DNA from: Entomortierella parvispora
Lineage: Eukaryota; Mortierellomycota; Mortierellomycetes; Mortierellales; Mortierellaceae
Direction of reading: 5' to 3'
DNA length: 64,000 bases
NCBI GenBank assembly: GCA_963573315.1
Contig: OY752148.1
Coordinates: 797,263 to 861,262 of the forward strand
This document shows positions 22,921 through 33,920 of the stretch, piece after piece; position 1 is the first letter of the stretch, and every line of letters begins with the position of its first letter. The notes below the pieces were generated by a model that saw only the letters and a program-made list of their open reading frames with translations, searched no databases and was not told where the DNA came from. Position numbers and translations under genes: made by a program.

Positions 22921-24089
22921 CTACAGCTCCCCAGAGTTGGCAATCTTGACTTCCTTCACAGGGCGATCCATTCTGTTGGTATTGGAATTTTCGATCTTCT
23001 TTACAACATCGAATCCCTCAACAACCTCACCAAAGACAACATGACGGCCATCCAACCAATCAGTCTTGACGGTGGTAATGAAGAACTGTGGAGGAAAAAA
23101 AGAGGGAAAAAATAAGTAAAATGAGCAACAAATCGCCAAGAGTCCAACAAGACAAGAAACTGGCGCAGCTATCCATACCTGAGATCCATTGGTATCGCGA
23201 CCAGCGTTGGCCATGGAGACAATACCAGGGCCAGTATGGTGGAGCTCGAAACTCTCGTCCTCAAACTTGGGTCCATAGATGGACTTTCCTCCAGTTCCGT
23301 CTCCTCGGGTAAAGTCACCCTAGTGCACAAGCAGAAATAAAGAAATGAGCATTCTCAAAAACCACGATCAGATACTGTTTTTTCAATTGCCATGACACAG
23401 CCCTTACTCCTTGAATCATGAAGTCCTAGAACGCAAGCAGGTGGCTGTTAATATAACTCGTACGAGAAAATAGATTTTGCTTGGCTTTTGGCAGATTGTG
23501 AGCAATTATACCTTGATAACGCGGTGGAATGGGCTACCCTTGTAACCAAAACCATGAACGCCAGTGGCCAGCTCCAAAAAGTTCTTGGTAGTCCTGGGGA
23601 CATCCTAGCAAGCATCAAAATGAAACGGACAAGATCTCAGCGAGTCAGCATCCCATTCATCATTGTCGATCCTTCCACCCTCTGTCTCGTATACTCTTTA
23701 TCCAGATGGTTAAACTTACGTCTCCATAGAGTCCAATGACCACGCGCCCAATGGACTCGCCTCCCTGTTCGATATCAAAGAAGACTGGGAACACGTAACC
23801 GGGCACGATGGGATGCCACAACGAGAATTGCAATGGGGAAAGAAGAGGTCGCATTGTTTGTGTTGAGGTTAGGGCTCGAGAAGCAACGCTGTACAACATT
23901 ACTGCCTTTGGTATCATCAGTCAAGTGAATGCCTTTGGCCATGACGGCCCATAATAGCCGTCGTCGTCATCGTGAAAGAGTTTTTTTTAGCGAGAGCGTA
24001 CCCTTCTTGGTCACGGTTGGGCCAGCCTGGACGACAGCGGCAAGCGCAGCAACGGCGGCAAAGAATGCGAAAGTGCGTTTGAAACCCAT
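22921..24089 (-). CDS. Secretory-pathway cyclophilin (peptidyl-prolyl isomerase)
   Basis: Six exons on the minus strand (24089-24002, 23784-23720, 23604-23512, 23425-23408, 23319-23179, 23085-22921) give 189 residues. Residues 1-22 form a cleavable signal peptide rich in A, V and F. The cyclophilin core follows, with catalytic [26 protein letters not shown] and the cyclosporin-contact Trp in [10 protein letters not shown]. This is the layout of CypB/Cpr2-type enzymes, which speed proline isomerisation during folding in the ER or along the secretory route. There is no HDEL-type tail (the end is NSGEL), so it may be secreted or held by other means. Exon 4 is an 18-nt micro-exon encoding DFMIQG at the active site. 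The identification is firm. Confidence 0.94.
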
Positions 24090-25355
24090 GGTGTTGGACT
24101 AGAGGGGCTGGTTTGAAGGAAGAGATGTGAAGGGATGGGGGGGAGGATGGAGATGAGCGAGGAAAAGAAGAGCCGGTTTGTGCAGATGTGCACGAGTGAG
24201 AGTGCATGAGGAAATCGCCTCTCCACAAGTGCACGCTGCCTACTGTTGCGGGGCGTGCACTTGTGGGGTGGGGACAAAGGAGCGCGGCCAATCAGAGTGC
24301 GCAAGCGACTGGGTGTCTCGACACCCCTGGAAACGCGCGCGCGTGGGTGGGTGGGTGGGTGCGGCAAAGGATTGAATATCTGTCTGTCTATCTCTCTCTA
24401 TCCATTGCGAGAAACTGGAGACACAAAGAATGCCCTTCACCCGGCCTAATCTGACATGCTGCATGCCTGTTTGAACTGCTCCCTCGCTATCGACATCGGC
24501 CCTGTTCCTTTCTCGACTACGGTCGACTCTTGACCTTCTCGAGACCACATTGCACTCTCACAAGTCGTAAACAAGCACGTCAAGGATGTGCAGGGCAAAG
24601 CAGGGCAGGGCAAGGTAGGGTTTGGGAGGCCGGATGCTGGAGTCAGATTGCTCACCCCCTGCTGCACACCGCTGGCTATAGGAATCGATGACAACATTGT
24701 GGACGCAACCAAGAGTATGTCTGTCGAGAGTGCTGCAGAGGAAATGGGATAAAAAACAAAAAAGCAGTAGAGGAGCAGAGCACAAGAAAGAATAAGGGGA
24801 AAGCAGCACCATGCGTTCATGTCATCCAATGGACAAACAACAACAGGGTTGTCATCCATCCTTTCAACACCCGACAGCTGCCCACAGATGGGTGCCACTG
24901 CATGCAGGGGCCATCCATCCATCCATCCATCCATCCATCCATTCATTCATTCTCCTCCCTTTTTCCTCCGCCGTCAATATTGCTCCTCAGCGATGACGAC
25001 TGCCCCGTCGGAGATTTGACCGTGTGTCTGTGTGTCTGTCGGTGTGTCTGTCTGTCGGGTTCTGTCTGTCAATCTGCTGCAACAGGGGTGTGCCCCAAGC
25101 GCGTCGTCGTCGTCGTCGTCGTCGGGTCTTTGCGTCTTTGCGTCTTTGTCGGTCGCAGTGGATCCCACCATCCCACCATTGCAATTGAAGGGACTCCAGA
25201 CGCGCGGTATAAAAGGGCACAGCTGCCATGCCCGTTGTCAACCTCACTGCAGACGCATTCTTCACTTCTCCCCCCCCTCTTCTTCTCCCCTCGCAAACCA
25301 GGCCAAACAGATCGACGTCCCGTCGTCGCCACCCAAGAACTCGTCGCTTTCCATA
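24090..25355. other. Divergent intergenic region with tandem simple repeats
   Basis: Promoters of the cyclophilin gene (-) and the Ser-rich gene (+). Simple repeats include GGGT units at about 24344-24361, a CATC tetranucleotide array at 24911-24951, and TCTG/TGTC-rich and GTC-rich runs at about 25023-25125. No gene is supported; the open frames here are repeat-driven. Confidence 0.5.
25208..25215 (+). promoter_or_regulatory. TATA box of Ser-rich gene
   Basis: TATAAAAG lies 141 nt upstream of the chosen ATG (25356) and is followed by a CT-rich leader (about 25255-25300). It supports starting at 25356 rather than at upstream in-frame codons. Confidence 0.6.
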
Positions 25356-28300
25356 ATGACCGCTGGTCCTCCCTGTACCCCCACTCCTTCGTCATACCTG
25401 CCACTGCAGCAGAAATCTGCCCTGCAGACAGAGCCCTCTCACAAGAAATGCACCGCCTGCCTGCAGCGCCGGCCGCACCATCACCATGCTGAACATCAAC
25501 AGCAACGACTGCCGCAGCTAACTGTAACAACCACTGCAAGCACTTCCTCCACTCTCCAGCAGCGATCCCCAGAACTCTTGCGACGCTCCAGTGTCTCCTC
25601 CCTCCGCTCTACCGGATCTCACGGTACGACTGCGTCTGCGAATAAGGCGCCATGTCCTCCTTCTCCGCTTCGACCCTCTTCGCGCGCTTCCCTCTCCCAC
25701 GCCACCCCCAAGAGCACGCAACCCCCCAGCAGAAGCTCCTCGATGAGTCGCAGCTGCAACAGTCCATCGATTTCTCTGGCAGATCGACCCCGCTGGGTAG
25801 GGACATGGTCTAATGCCAGCAGTGCTTTCCCGTCCTATTCACCCTCCGCCTCATGTTCATCCTCCGCCACATCTGCCCACTCGAACCATCAATCCTCATC
25901 ATCGTCACTATCTTCTCCATTGGTGCCCTTCACAAAGTCTGTCCAACGTCGTCAGTCCATGCCCGCTACCCATGCATCCTACTCTTCATCTACCTCTTCC
26001 TCTCCGTCTTGTGCCACCTCTACTACCCCAACCATGCGGCGCTCCTCTGCCTCCAAGATTGGGCAAAGTCAGCAAGACAAGGCATGTTCTGACAAGGAGT
26101 CCGGGCGTGGGAGGTCTCTTGAAACAGGCAAACGTAAAGAAGATCAAGATCGTCAAGATGCCGCACGTTACAAGGCCGCGGCCGCGCGTGCTGCAAGAGG
26201 TCAGGAGATCCTGCAAGGTATCTCACCTCAACTCCTGCAGCCGAGTTGCTTGCCTCAACCTGGTCAGCAAGAACCAGCCTTATCCGACATGACGCATGCT
26301 GAGTCTAGAGCGGACGAGGCAAAAGAGGAAAACGAGATTGTAAAGATATTAGTAGGGGATGATGAAGACTATAACGGCGATTCCATCTCCCGCTATCCTC
26401 CCATAACCACAGCAACCATTACTTCCGAGACCACCCCCTCAAGATCCTCTACACCGTCCCCTACACGGATCTCGTCCCCTCTCCGATGGAGCACGTCCTC
26501 CGCGCCAACCTTGGCTCCAGCGCTCATTCGGCGGTTTTCTCGTGCAGAGGGATCCATGGGTGGTCCAGGATCCATTGCACCTCCAGTCGTAGACACTGTC
26601 CAATGTCAAGATTCTGTTACGAAAATTCAAGAAACGCCTGTTGGTGAGGCTGCCCTCTTTCGACGGAGATCAAGTCTTGCAGTCGACCAGTATCCACGAG
26701 ATGTATCTCCGGCTAGGCAGTTGTTCCCCCGACTCTGGGATACTCGGGACTCTTGCTTTGGTCCTCATAATGACAATGGTGGGTGTTCTCAGAGAAATGC
26801 GGAGATCCTTCGTGAACAACATCAGCAGCAGCAGCAGCAGCAGCAACGCCGACAAAGTGTTGGGTGCTTGCGAGACATCCTTGTCCGCAAAGGATCAAGG
26901 TCCTCCCTGTTGAGCAGCCCGTTTGTCGGCCGGTCCGACTCTACGGGAACAACAACAGATCATCCAGTGACATCATCTGCATCTACTATCCTGCCACCTC
27001 CAGTACAGCCTCACACAACCTCCAACTGCAGCAGTATTGAGTCATTCCCAAGAATAACGCGTGAACGGGCATCCTCCTCGAGCCTCAGGATGCAGTTTAT
27101 CCGTGACTTGTTCGTGGCGACAGCCAACTCTTTTTCAGGGTCTTCGGAGACCATCCCGTCTGAAGGTAACATCAGCTGGCGCTACCAAAGGAAGAGAAGG
27201 GAGTACAGCTTGATCTGACTTTTTAAAGTCTCTTATTCTAGAAGTACCACAAGAGAAAGTATATCATAGTCGACGGAACTCTGTAAGCAGTGGCTCCACC
27301 GCTGGCAGTGCAGCTACCAGTCACAGCTCAAACAGCGGCAGCAGCAGCAACAGCAGCAACAGCAGTGGGGTCTTTTTGCCTGTTCTCCAGCGACTCCCTC
27401 GACTACGAATGGGTACTTCAGGGTCTATGGACTCGCCTCTTCGAAGCTGTGTCACCTCCTCAACGTCGGATTCGTCTACAGCACCTTCGACTAGCCAGGT
27501 TAGCAATCGCAATGCCTCTCCAACAGCCTCCAACGCATCCTCCACTTGTCCATCCCCTATCTTGAGGTTGATGAAGTCTATCACCAATTTGAAAGGCGTG
27601 CCCGATAACGACGTGACAACCCTGCCAGCCCGGCAAACTCAGGCCCCATCTCCTGGAATCGCGCCGTCCACACAGAGCGACTCTTTGCTCTTGTCTGGTG
27701 GAGAACAATCTACCATCTCATTGCCAAAGACCACAGGAGAACCCTCAGTCTCTTCAGAGTTGGATCTAAACTGGACGCTACTTAAGCGACAACTCCAGCT
27801 CCAGCAACATCGAGACAGCGATGACGTTGACGATGACGATGTGGATTATGAGGGGAAGGGAGCCATTCAGCAGCAGGGATCGAAAGCTCTTCGCGCCAAA
27901 CAATCCAACCAGTCGTTACAGCCGTTACAGCACTCTCAAAGGGGTAGATTGCTCCACGGCAATTCGGAACCGTTGTACTCTCCCACGATCGTGAACGAGA
28001 TCTGGAGCTCGAACAACTTGAAGGGCGGCGTAGCCACAAAGAGCAGTGCTGGACATGATGGGGCTACTAAAACGCCAGACTTGGTTTCATTTCAAAACTA
28101 CTATGGCGAGGCGGCCACCCGCTCAAATCAGGCGGAAGGACACGCTGAGGGAGGACAGCTATCAAGCATGTCTTCTGATGATGATGCAGCAGCAGCTTGG
28201 ACCTCTTGGGCGACTATCATGCAGGCGGATCGAGCACGATGGGCAGAATCCTTGGCGAGGACGGCGGCGACCAATGTTCAATTGAAGCTCAATCCCAACA

Positions 28301-28659
28301 GGGAGAAACTCGAGCCCCATCAGCTGGCGTTGCCCCCGCTCTTGTTCTCTTCTTCGCCCGGCGAATGTCATCGTATTAGCAGTGGTGATGCCGACTCTAG
28401 CTTCAGCGGGTCTCTTATTATCAGAGACTTTTATGGTATCGAACGCGCCGTGGAGGACAATGACGACAATGAGGATGAGGACGAAGATGAAGATGAAGAG
28501 CCAAAGGCAGAGACGGTGAAGTTCGGAGGCTCTACTCTCATCAGGTTTGAGCAGCGGGCCCCTTGCAAGCCTTCAGTCGAGCCAAATGTGGTGGGGTATA
28601 GTGAAAAAGGCTACAGATCACAAAGCAACGGCCCTTTCACCCTTTATTCACGGCGATAA
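25356..28659 (+). CDS. Large Ser-rich low-complexity protein, unknown
   Basis: Two exons (25356-27165 and 27242-28659) join in frame for 1075 residues. The start is the first ATG after the TATA box. The N-terminal 350 residues are dominated by Ser, Thr, Pro and His. A Q run of about 10 residues lies near residue 490, and an S/N run near residue 625. The C-terminal third carries acidic tracts (DDVDDDDVDYEG, and a long D/E run near the end) and then a conserved-looking end with LIIRDFYGIERA and FGGSTLIRFEQR. No known domain, signal peptide or membrane span is seen. It is probably a disordered regulatory or scaffold protein, rich in potential phosphorylation sites; the function is unknown. The C-terminal motifs are the best handle for finding relatives. 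Confidence 0.78.
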
Positions 28660-28768
28660 TAAAAGTTGCTTTGCTTTCCAATCCTTCAGTTTGTGTTCGA
28701 GATACCTCGCGTGATTTTATCCCCCTTTTATCTTGGGTCCTTCGGACATAGATCCAGCAATTGCACTC

Positions 28769-28909
28769 TTGCGCCATGTTATCCCGTACAGATTTCCAGA
28801 AGGATTCACCGAGAAGATCGATGTCAAAACGTGCAAACGAAATGAGAAGTTGATATTTGAACAGGGTCGAAATTTGCTCGTTTCGAAAAGAAAAACGTGA
28901 CGAGATTTT
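28769..28909. repeat. Diverged second copy of the palindromic element
   Basis: This stretch matches the minus-strand reading of the 8.8-kb element: a 20-nt block containing CGCCATGTTATCCCGTACA, then TGTCAAAACG, TTGATATTTGAACAGG, AAATTTGCTCGTTTCGAAA and a CGAGATTTT end. It has only one arm, with many substitutions and small gaps, so it is older or partial. It lies between the Ser-rich gene's stop and the ferroportin start. Confidence 0.75.
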
Positions 28910-28973
28910 TTTTGTCCTTAATTTGAAGGGACCTGTTTTACAATGGCAAGCACATCTGTCTTCTTTGAGCAGC

Positions 28974-30716
28974 ATGTCAATCACATCGTATGGTTCCTTT
29001 CAGGACAGTCTAGCTGTTGAATCATTGTCAGCCAGGGCTTTTTCGTCTGCCATCATTGAGGACCGCTGTGCAGATGGAATGAATTTTGCAACTGCGTCTT
29101 CTAACGCTTCGAATGCAAAGTCAAGGAAGGCAGTTCAAGTTGTTGTGGATCGCTCTAGTAAGATTTTGATTTCGGGTTGTTGAATGCTGCAGAATGGTGA
29201 ATGTCCTTATTCACCAGTATTGCCCCTTTCGCCCTGTTGTGCTGCAGCTGAGCAGATGATAGAGCCTGAGGTGAATAATGACTCGTCGCCTCCTGCCTCC
29301 ACCCGTGCAGCAAGGAAGCTTCTTAACAGCTACCGCAAGCTTTATCTCTCTCACTTGCTCACGTCTTGGGTAGACCGCTCGTTCGAGTTTGCATCCTACC
29401 TCCTCATCTCCAAGGTGTACACCAGCTCGCTACTTCAAGTGTCCGCATATGGCCTCGGCACCACGCTCATAGCCTTGATATTCAGCAATCGCATCGGCAG
29501 CTGGATCAACATTCTCTCTCGACTCAACACGTACAGGATCACACTTCTTGTCCAAAAGGCCAGCATCATTACCAGCACATTTCTTTTCTACTTCCTGGAC
29601 AACAACAAGAGCAACCCTAATAGCGCAAGTGAGTTGATCAACTTTGCGCTCATCGTCTTGTTTGGCTGCACGCTGAAACTGGCTTTCATCGGGAACAGCA
29701 TCGCGATTGAAAAGGACTGGGCTATGATCATCTCGGATGGTCATCTCGAGCAACTTTTACCTACCATGCGACGGATCGATCTTGTGTGCAAAACAGTGTC
29801 ACCGATCTTTGTCGGATTTTTGACCGATGCTAGCCCTTTGGTTATTACACTTATTTTCTGCAGCTGGACAGCCGTCTCCACACTCATAGAGTACGTTCTG
29901 GTCAGCCAGATTTACCGCGACGTTCCTCGCTTGGCGGATCGTTCACCTTACCAAGCAAGCACAACGTTGTCGCCAGCTACTGAACAAGAGGCGAATGAGG
30001 ACGAGGATGCCGACATCAACAGCAATAACAATAACAACACCAGCAGCAGCAGCAACGGTAACAGCAACGACAACAACAACTTGGCGTCTGCTGTTAGCTT
30101 CCATGAATATCTGCAGCACAAGGCGTGTTTGGTCACGCTCTCCATCGGGATGTTGTACATCAATGTGCTGTCCTTTGGTGGCACTATGACGTCGTACCTT
30201 GTGCTGATCGGCTATAGTAGCGGCCTGTTGGGCATCATGAAGGCTGTGGCTGGCATTGTTGGCGTTGCTGGTACATTTGCTCAACCTCTTTTGACCAAAA
30301 GACTCGGCAACATGCGGGCAGGACTCTGGTCCGTGTGGCAGCTGGCTTTGACGCTCGCTCTAGTTGTCTTGGCCCTGACGAACAAGATTGAAAGTCGTAC
30401 GACTAACTCAATCTTGCTCTTTGGAGGCATGGCTGCGAGTCGTCTTGGACTGTGGGTGTTTGATATAACTGAAAGCTTGGTCCTACAGGAGTATACATCA
30501 GCTGCACACATTACCAGCATGAGCGGCTGGCAGTATAGCGTTTGCAACCTGTTTGATCTACTACAATATGTGATGACGATCCTGGTACCTGATCCAAGCA
30601 TGTTCATCATTCCGGCGTCCATCTCTCTCGGCTTTATAGTTGCCGCCGCTATGGTCTATTCCTATGTTGTTTGGAGAGACCGTGGACACCTCTTCCATAA
30701 GCTCAAGTTTACATAA
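28974..30716 (+). CDS. Ferroportin-family iron exporter (SLC40A1)
   Basis: Preferred model: exon 1 28974-29157 and exon 2 29248-30716, 550 residues. The ORF alone would start at ATG 29184 and give 510 residues with a less natural N-terminus. The core shows the ferroportin pattern: LYLSHLLTSWVDRSFEFAS in TM1 with its conserved Asp, IEKDWAM, and RRIDLVCKTVSPIFVG, plus about 11-12 hydrophobic spans. Ferroportins export Fe2+ (in some lineages Ni2+ or Co2+) across the plasma or organelle membrane. A hydrophilic loop holds an N/S/D-rich insert of about 25 residues (near 30,020-30,080). No C-terminal retention signal is visible. A relic of the palindromic repeat ends 65 nt upstream of the start, so it lies in the promoter. 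The family is firm; metal specificity and compartment are not shown. Confidence 0.88.
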
Positions 30717-30838
30717 TTGAATATATTGTCATGCCTCGATTGTTTTGATCCTGATTTCAGTGTTCGTGGTATGAGGAAGGGTTTTTGCGAAAATACTCAC
30801 GTCGTCCTTCTCCCTAATGCAGTAGACCTTTTTCCTCT

Positions 30839-30872
<34 letters not shown>

Positions 30873-31298
30873 TTGCTCATCGATACCGTAGCGACCGTTG
30901 TTTTTTTCTAGTCTCTTACCTCCACAACAGTATTCTTGAGTCTTCGACGCATCATGCTAATGAATTCCCAGTCAGTGCTGACAAATATTTCCATTGTGTG
31001 CCATCACATCCCTAGACACTCAGCAGCCAAATATTGTAGCTCTCTTAGAACCTTCAGGCTTTTACTTTTCATTTGCAATGGAAAGTCACCCACTACAAAG
31101 ACTGAGACTGATTGTTAACAAGTCGCTGTCATGTTTCGATCCCATTCCTGTTGTTAGTCCAGGTCGCAGAGGAAGGCTTGCTGTTCAAAAGCCGTGTATC
31201 AGATGATAATGCCATGGCACTTTGATTAATCTTTTGTCTGTTATTTTTCAAGCTATGTCAACTTGAGCTAAGTCATAATGATAGCCACGACAATTGAA
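30717..31298. other. Intergenic with long T run
   Basis: 3' flanks of ferroportin (+) and the Kelch gene (-), which are convergent. A T homopolymer of about 29 nt lies at 30842-30870. No gene is supported. Confidence 0.5.
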
Positions 31299-32609
31299 CT
31301 AGTCCAAGCTCAACAGATAGAGGTCACCCAGCCGCTCATTGTTGGCAGCCAATCCCCCGCTGAGTACGATTTTGTCATTCCACGGCAAGGCTTGGAACCA
31401 ACCGCGAGGGCAAGGAAGAGTGCCCTGGCCCTCTTGCGATGTGGCAAGAGCTATCTTCTTATAATCGACAAGTAGGCCGCTGCCACCGCGTCCCTCCTTC
31501 AACGACTTTGACAAGGTGGCGGTCCAGATATCGCCAAAGAACTCGCCCGCTCCTTCATGGCCGAGTTTGCTTGGATTACCTTCACCAAACATGATGAGCA
31601 GTCTGTCCAAATCTGCAGCTTCGGATGCAATGGGAACAACTGCATGGACGCTGCGTGCTTCTGGAGCATCGGCTGACGAAGGTAGAGCGTGAACCCATTC
31701 ACCATTAATGGTATCGTACACAACCATGTCGGACTGCTCCTGTCCTGTAAAGCCGCCATGTAAATACACCTTGTTGTTGTGGTAAGTCATAGCAGCACCA
31801 CCGCGAGGAGTCATGGGAGGAGTAGGCAAGATGGTCCAGGCACCGGTGGTGAGTGAGAATTTGTGCATGTCGTTAAGGCGGCCCTAAATACAACGGTAAA
31901 TGTATGAAGATTTCGACGTATGCACATGTGGATATTGAATAGAGTGAACAGACTAGTGTACGTCGGCCAACAATTGATCGCAAACCCGCTTCTTTACCTT
32001 GGCAGGGCATCCTCCAAAAACATAGATATCAGCATCACTCGCAGTCATTGCATGGAAGGACCGTGGTGTTGGTAGTTCGCCGCTTTTGGCTTCGACAACT
32101 TCCCATGTAGTGGACTGGGTATCAAACGAGTGGAGCGTCGATTGGAGAGGAGTCATTTCTTTCCCGCCCCGACCACCAAAGAGATAAATCTTGCTTCCGA
32201 TGGCAGACAGTGTTGCGCCTACTCGAGGGGATGGCGTGGATTCATTGGGCGAAATGACTTTGACGGAATTGTCTACATTTGTTTCAGAAAAAGCGTCAAG
32301 CGCGTGTGTCAACGCCCATAAAGTTTCTGACGCGCAGCCTGCTCTTCACCGATAAATACCTTTGAGGTCATAGACATAGAGGTTGGCGTCAACTGGGATC
32401 CGAGGGTGAAACTCGCCGCCAAAAACATAGGCCTAGCGCGAAATGAAGATGATTTGTGAATGAAGGTCGAATTGTGGGAAGTGAGAGCACCTGCAATCAA
32501 AAAATACCTTGTTGCCAACAATTGCGAGCGAATGAGATGAACGAGCAAGCGCGCCGTGCAGTTGCGCAGGCACTGGTAGTCTTTGTGAGATGATGCGTCG
32601 AAGAGTCAT
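31299..32609 (-). CDS. Kelch-repeat protein, nitrile-specifier-like
   Basis: Four exons on the minus strand (32609-32508, 32432-32360, 32272-31962, 31883-31299) give 356 residues made almost entirely of Kelch blades: AYVFGGE, KIYLFGGRGG, DIYVFGGCP, KVYLHGGF, LLIMFGEG and KIVLSGG. Each is followed by a W-containing strand. This is a complete beta-propeller without BTB or other domains. The segment FGEGNPSKLGHEGAGEFFGDIW resembles the plant nitrile-specifier/epithiospecifier family, where E-x3-D-x3-H binds Fe2+. Here the pattern is E263-x3-S267-x3-H271, so the Asp is replaced. The protein may be a relative that kept the fold but not the iron site. The substrate or partner is unknown. Confidence 0.85.
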
Positions 32610-32957
32610 TAACGATGCGTGAATAAGAATGGAGGTCAAGAAAGATACGGGTTGTATCAATCTGTCAATCACGTCTTTTTTTCCTTCGCACGGATGAATA
32701 AAATAAAAATAGAATAAGTTAGTTCACTATATGAAGGTTACTGGCAATAAAACATTAGCATAGAAATAATACGTACCATTTTAAATCTGCGGACCTTTAT
32801 ATTTTCAAAGTATTCATTGCAAGAGGTTTGACTTGTCTTTTTTTATTTCGGGACAACATTGCAGATTGCTCAGTCTCTGGCCGCTGCTGTCCCAAGATAC
32901 ATGTACCACGCCCACTTCGCGCCATCCTTGTGGAAGCATAACAACAGGGTATCGCGG

Positions 32958-33077
32958 CTTTTTGGGTCCACCATGCTGTAAACTATGGAGGATGGACGAG
33001 TTAGAGGGGTTGGATGGGTTGGATGGGTTGGAACGCGCGGATGTCTTTTTTGGTCCACAATGCTGCAATCTATGGGG
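32958..33077. repeat. Imperfect direct repeat with 9-bp tandem units
   Basis: A block of about 33 bp around GGTCCACCATGCTGTAAACT (32958-32990) recurs as about 33045-33077 with a few changes. Between them the 9-bp unit GGTTGGATG is repeated about three times (near 33008-33031). On the minus strand the region stays open and would encode repeated LQHxGPKK and SNP units, but no start or gene can be assigned. It lies in the 677-bp stretch upstream of the Kelch gene, which otherwise shows nothing. Confidence 0.5.
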
Positions 33078-33286
33078 TTCGTCATCCCTAAGGAAAATGT
33101 CAGAGCAAGAAAGAAGAAAGGAAAAGTCTCGGTCCCCGAACCGCCAACAGAATGAGTCCCACAAGTAAAGGAATAGCAGCAGCACGCGCCGGCAGAGATC
33201 ATCCAGACCGTCCGGGAGGGCAGCAGAATCCAGGCTCTCCCAACCTTCGACATGGCCCCTGAGATACAGTTCTAGTCTCGCAGGAC

Positions 33287-33688
33287 ATGGACGCTCTGGA
33301 TCAAAAAGTGCTGGATTTGCTAAAGAAGGGGTTCATCGAGATTGCCATGAAGGGGGGCATTTCCAGTCGTTTATTCTCTGTAACATTGAAAGACTGCAAC
33401 TTGCAACTGGTGTTAAACCGTAACTCATTGAATCGCCTGTCCCTCCATGGGAGATCAAGATGGAGACAATCAAGGCAGCCTGCTAACTTAATCAGCAAAC
33501 TCCATCGACGAGGCAAAACTACCGCTGGTGCCGTGGGTGTTCACCAGGATCCTTCTGGAAGCAGAGGATATGTCTCGTGGCCTTCCAGGGCGACTTCTGA
33601 TAGCAGCAGCAACCAACGAGTCGTCGATCAAGACCACAGCGATGGTAAAGACGAAACTCTAGACAGTGAGCTCCGACTCAGGAACTGA
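33287..33688 (+). CDS. Hypothetical small protein, 133 residues
   Basis: Open frame with a true ATG (33287-33289) and a stop at 33686-33688. The N-terminal half looks protein-like, with an amphipathic start (MDALDQKVLDLLKKGFIEIA). The C-terminal half is S/R/D-rich. No motif is recognised. It is convergent with the LRR-like gene at 33.9 kb and may be a fragment or chance. The stretch 33,689-33,920 shows no gene. Confidence 0.25.
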   Translation: MDALDQKVLDLLKKGFIEIAMKGGISSRLFSVTLKDCNLQLVLNRNSLNRLSLHGRSRWRQSRQPANLISKLHRRGKTTAGAVGVHQDPSGSRGYVSWPSRATSDSSSNQRVVDQDHSDGKDETLDSELRLRN

Positions 33689-33920
33689 TATGATGGTTGA
33701 CGAACCCGCGACCTGGAACGCGACCTGAGAAAGGCATTTTATTTTATTTCGGAGGAGACGTGTTCCACCGGGTACATGCTCAATTGGAGTTGTTGAACTT
33801 TGTGAGGCATCACTAGGCTTTTGCTTTTGATGGCGACGACAGGATATCAAGTACGACCCACATTAGTTGGAAGCCAAGGCACAAAGTCAATGGTCAAAAG
33901 ATTGCACCCCATCGTGTGTT

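Noticed and set aside
25032-25355. Upstream in-frame start for the Ser-rich protein
   Set aside because: The TATA box at 25208 lies inside this extension, so it cannot be translated from that promoter.
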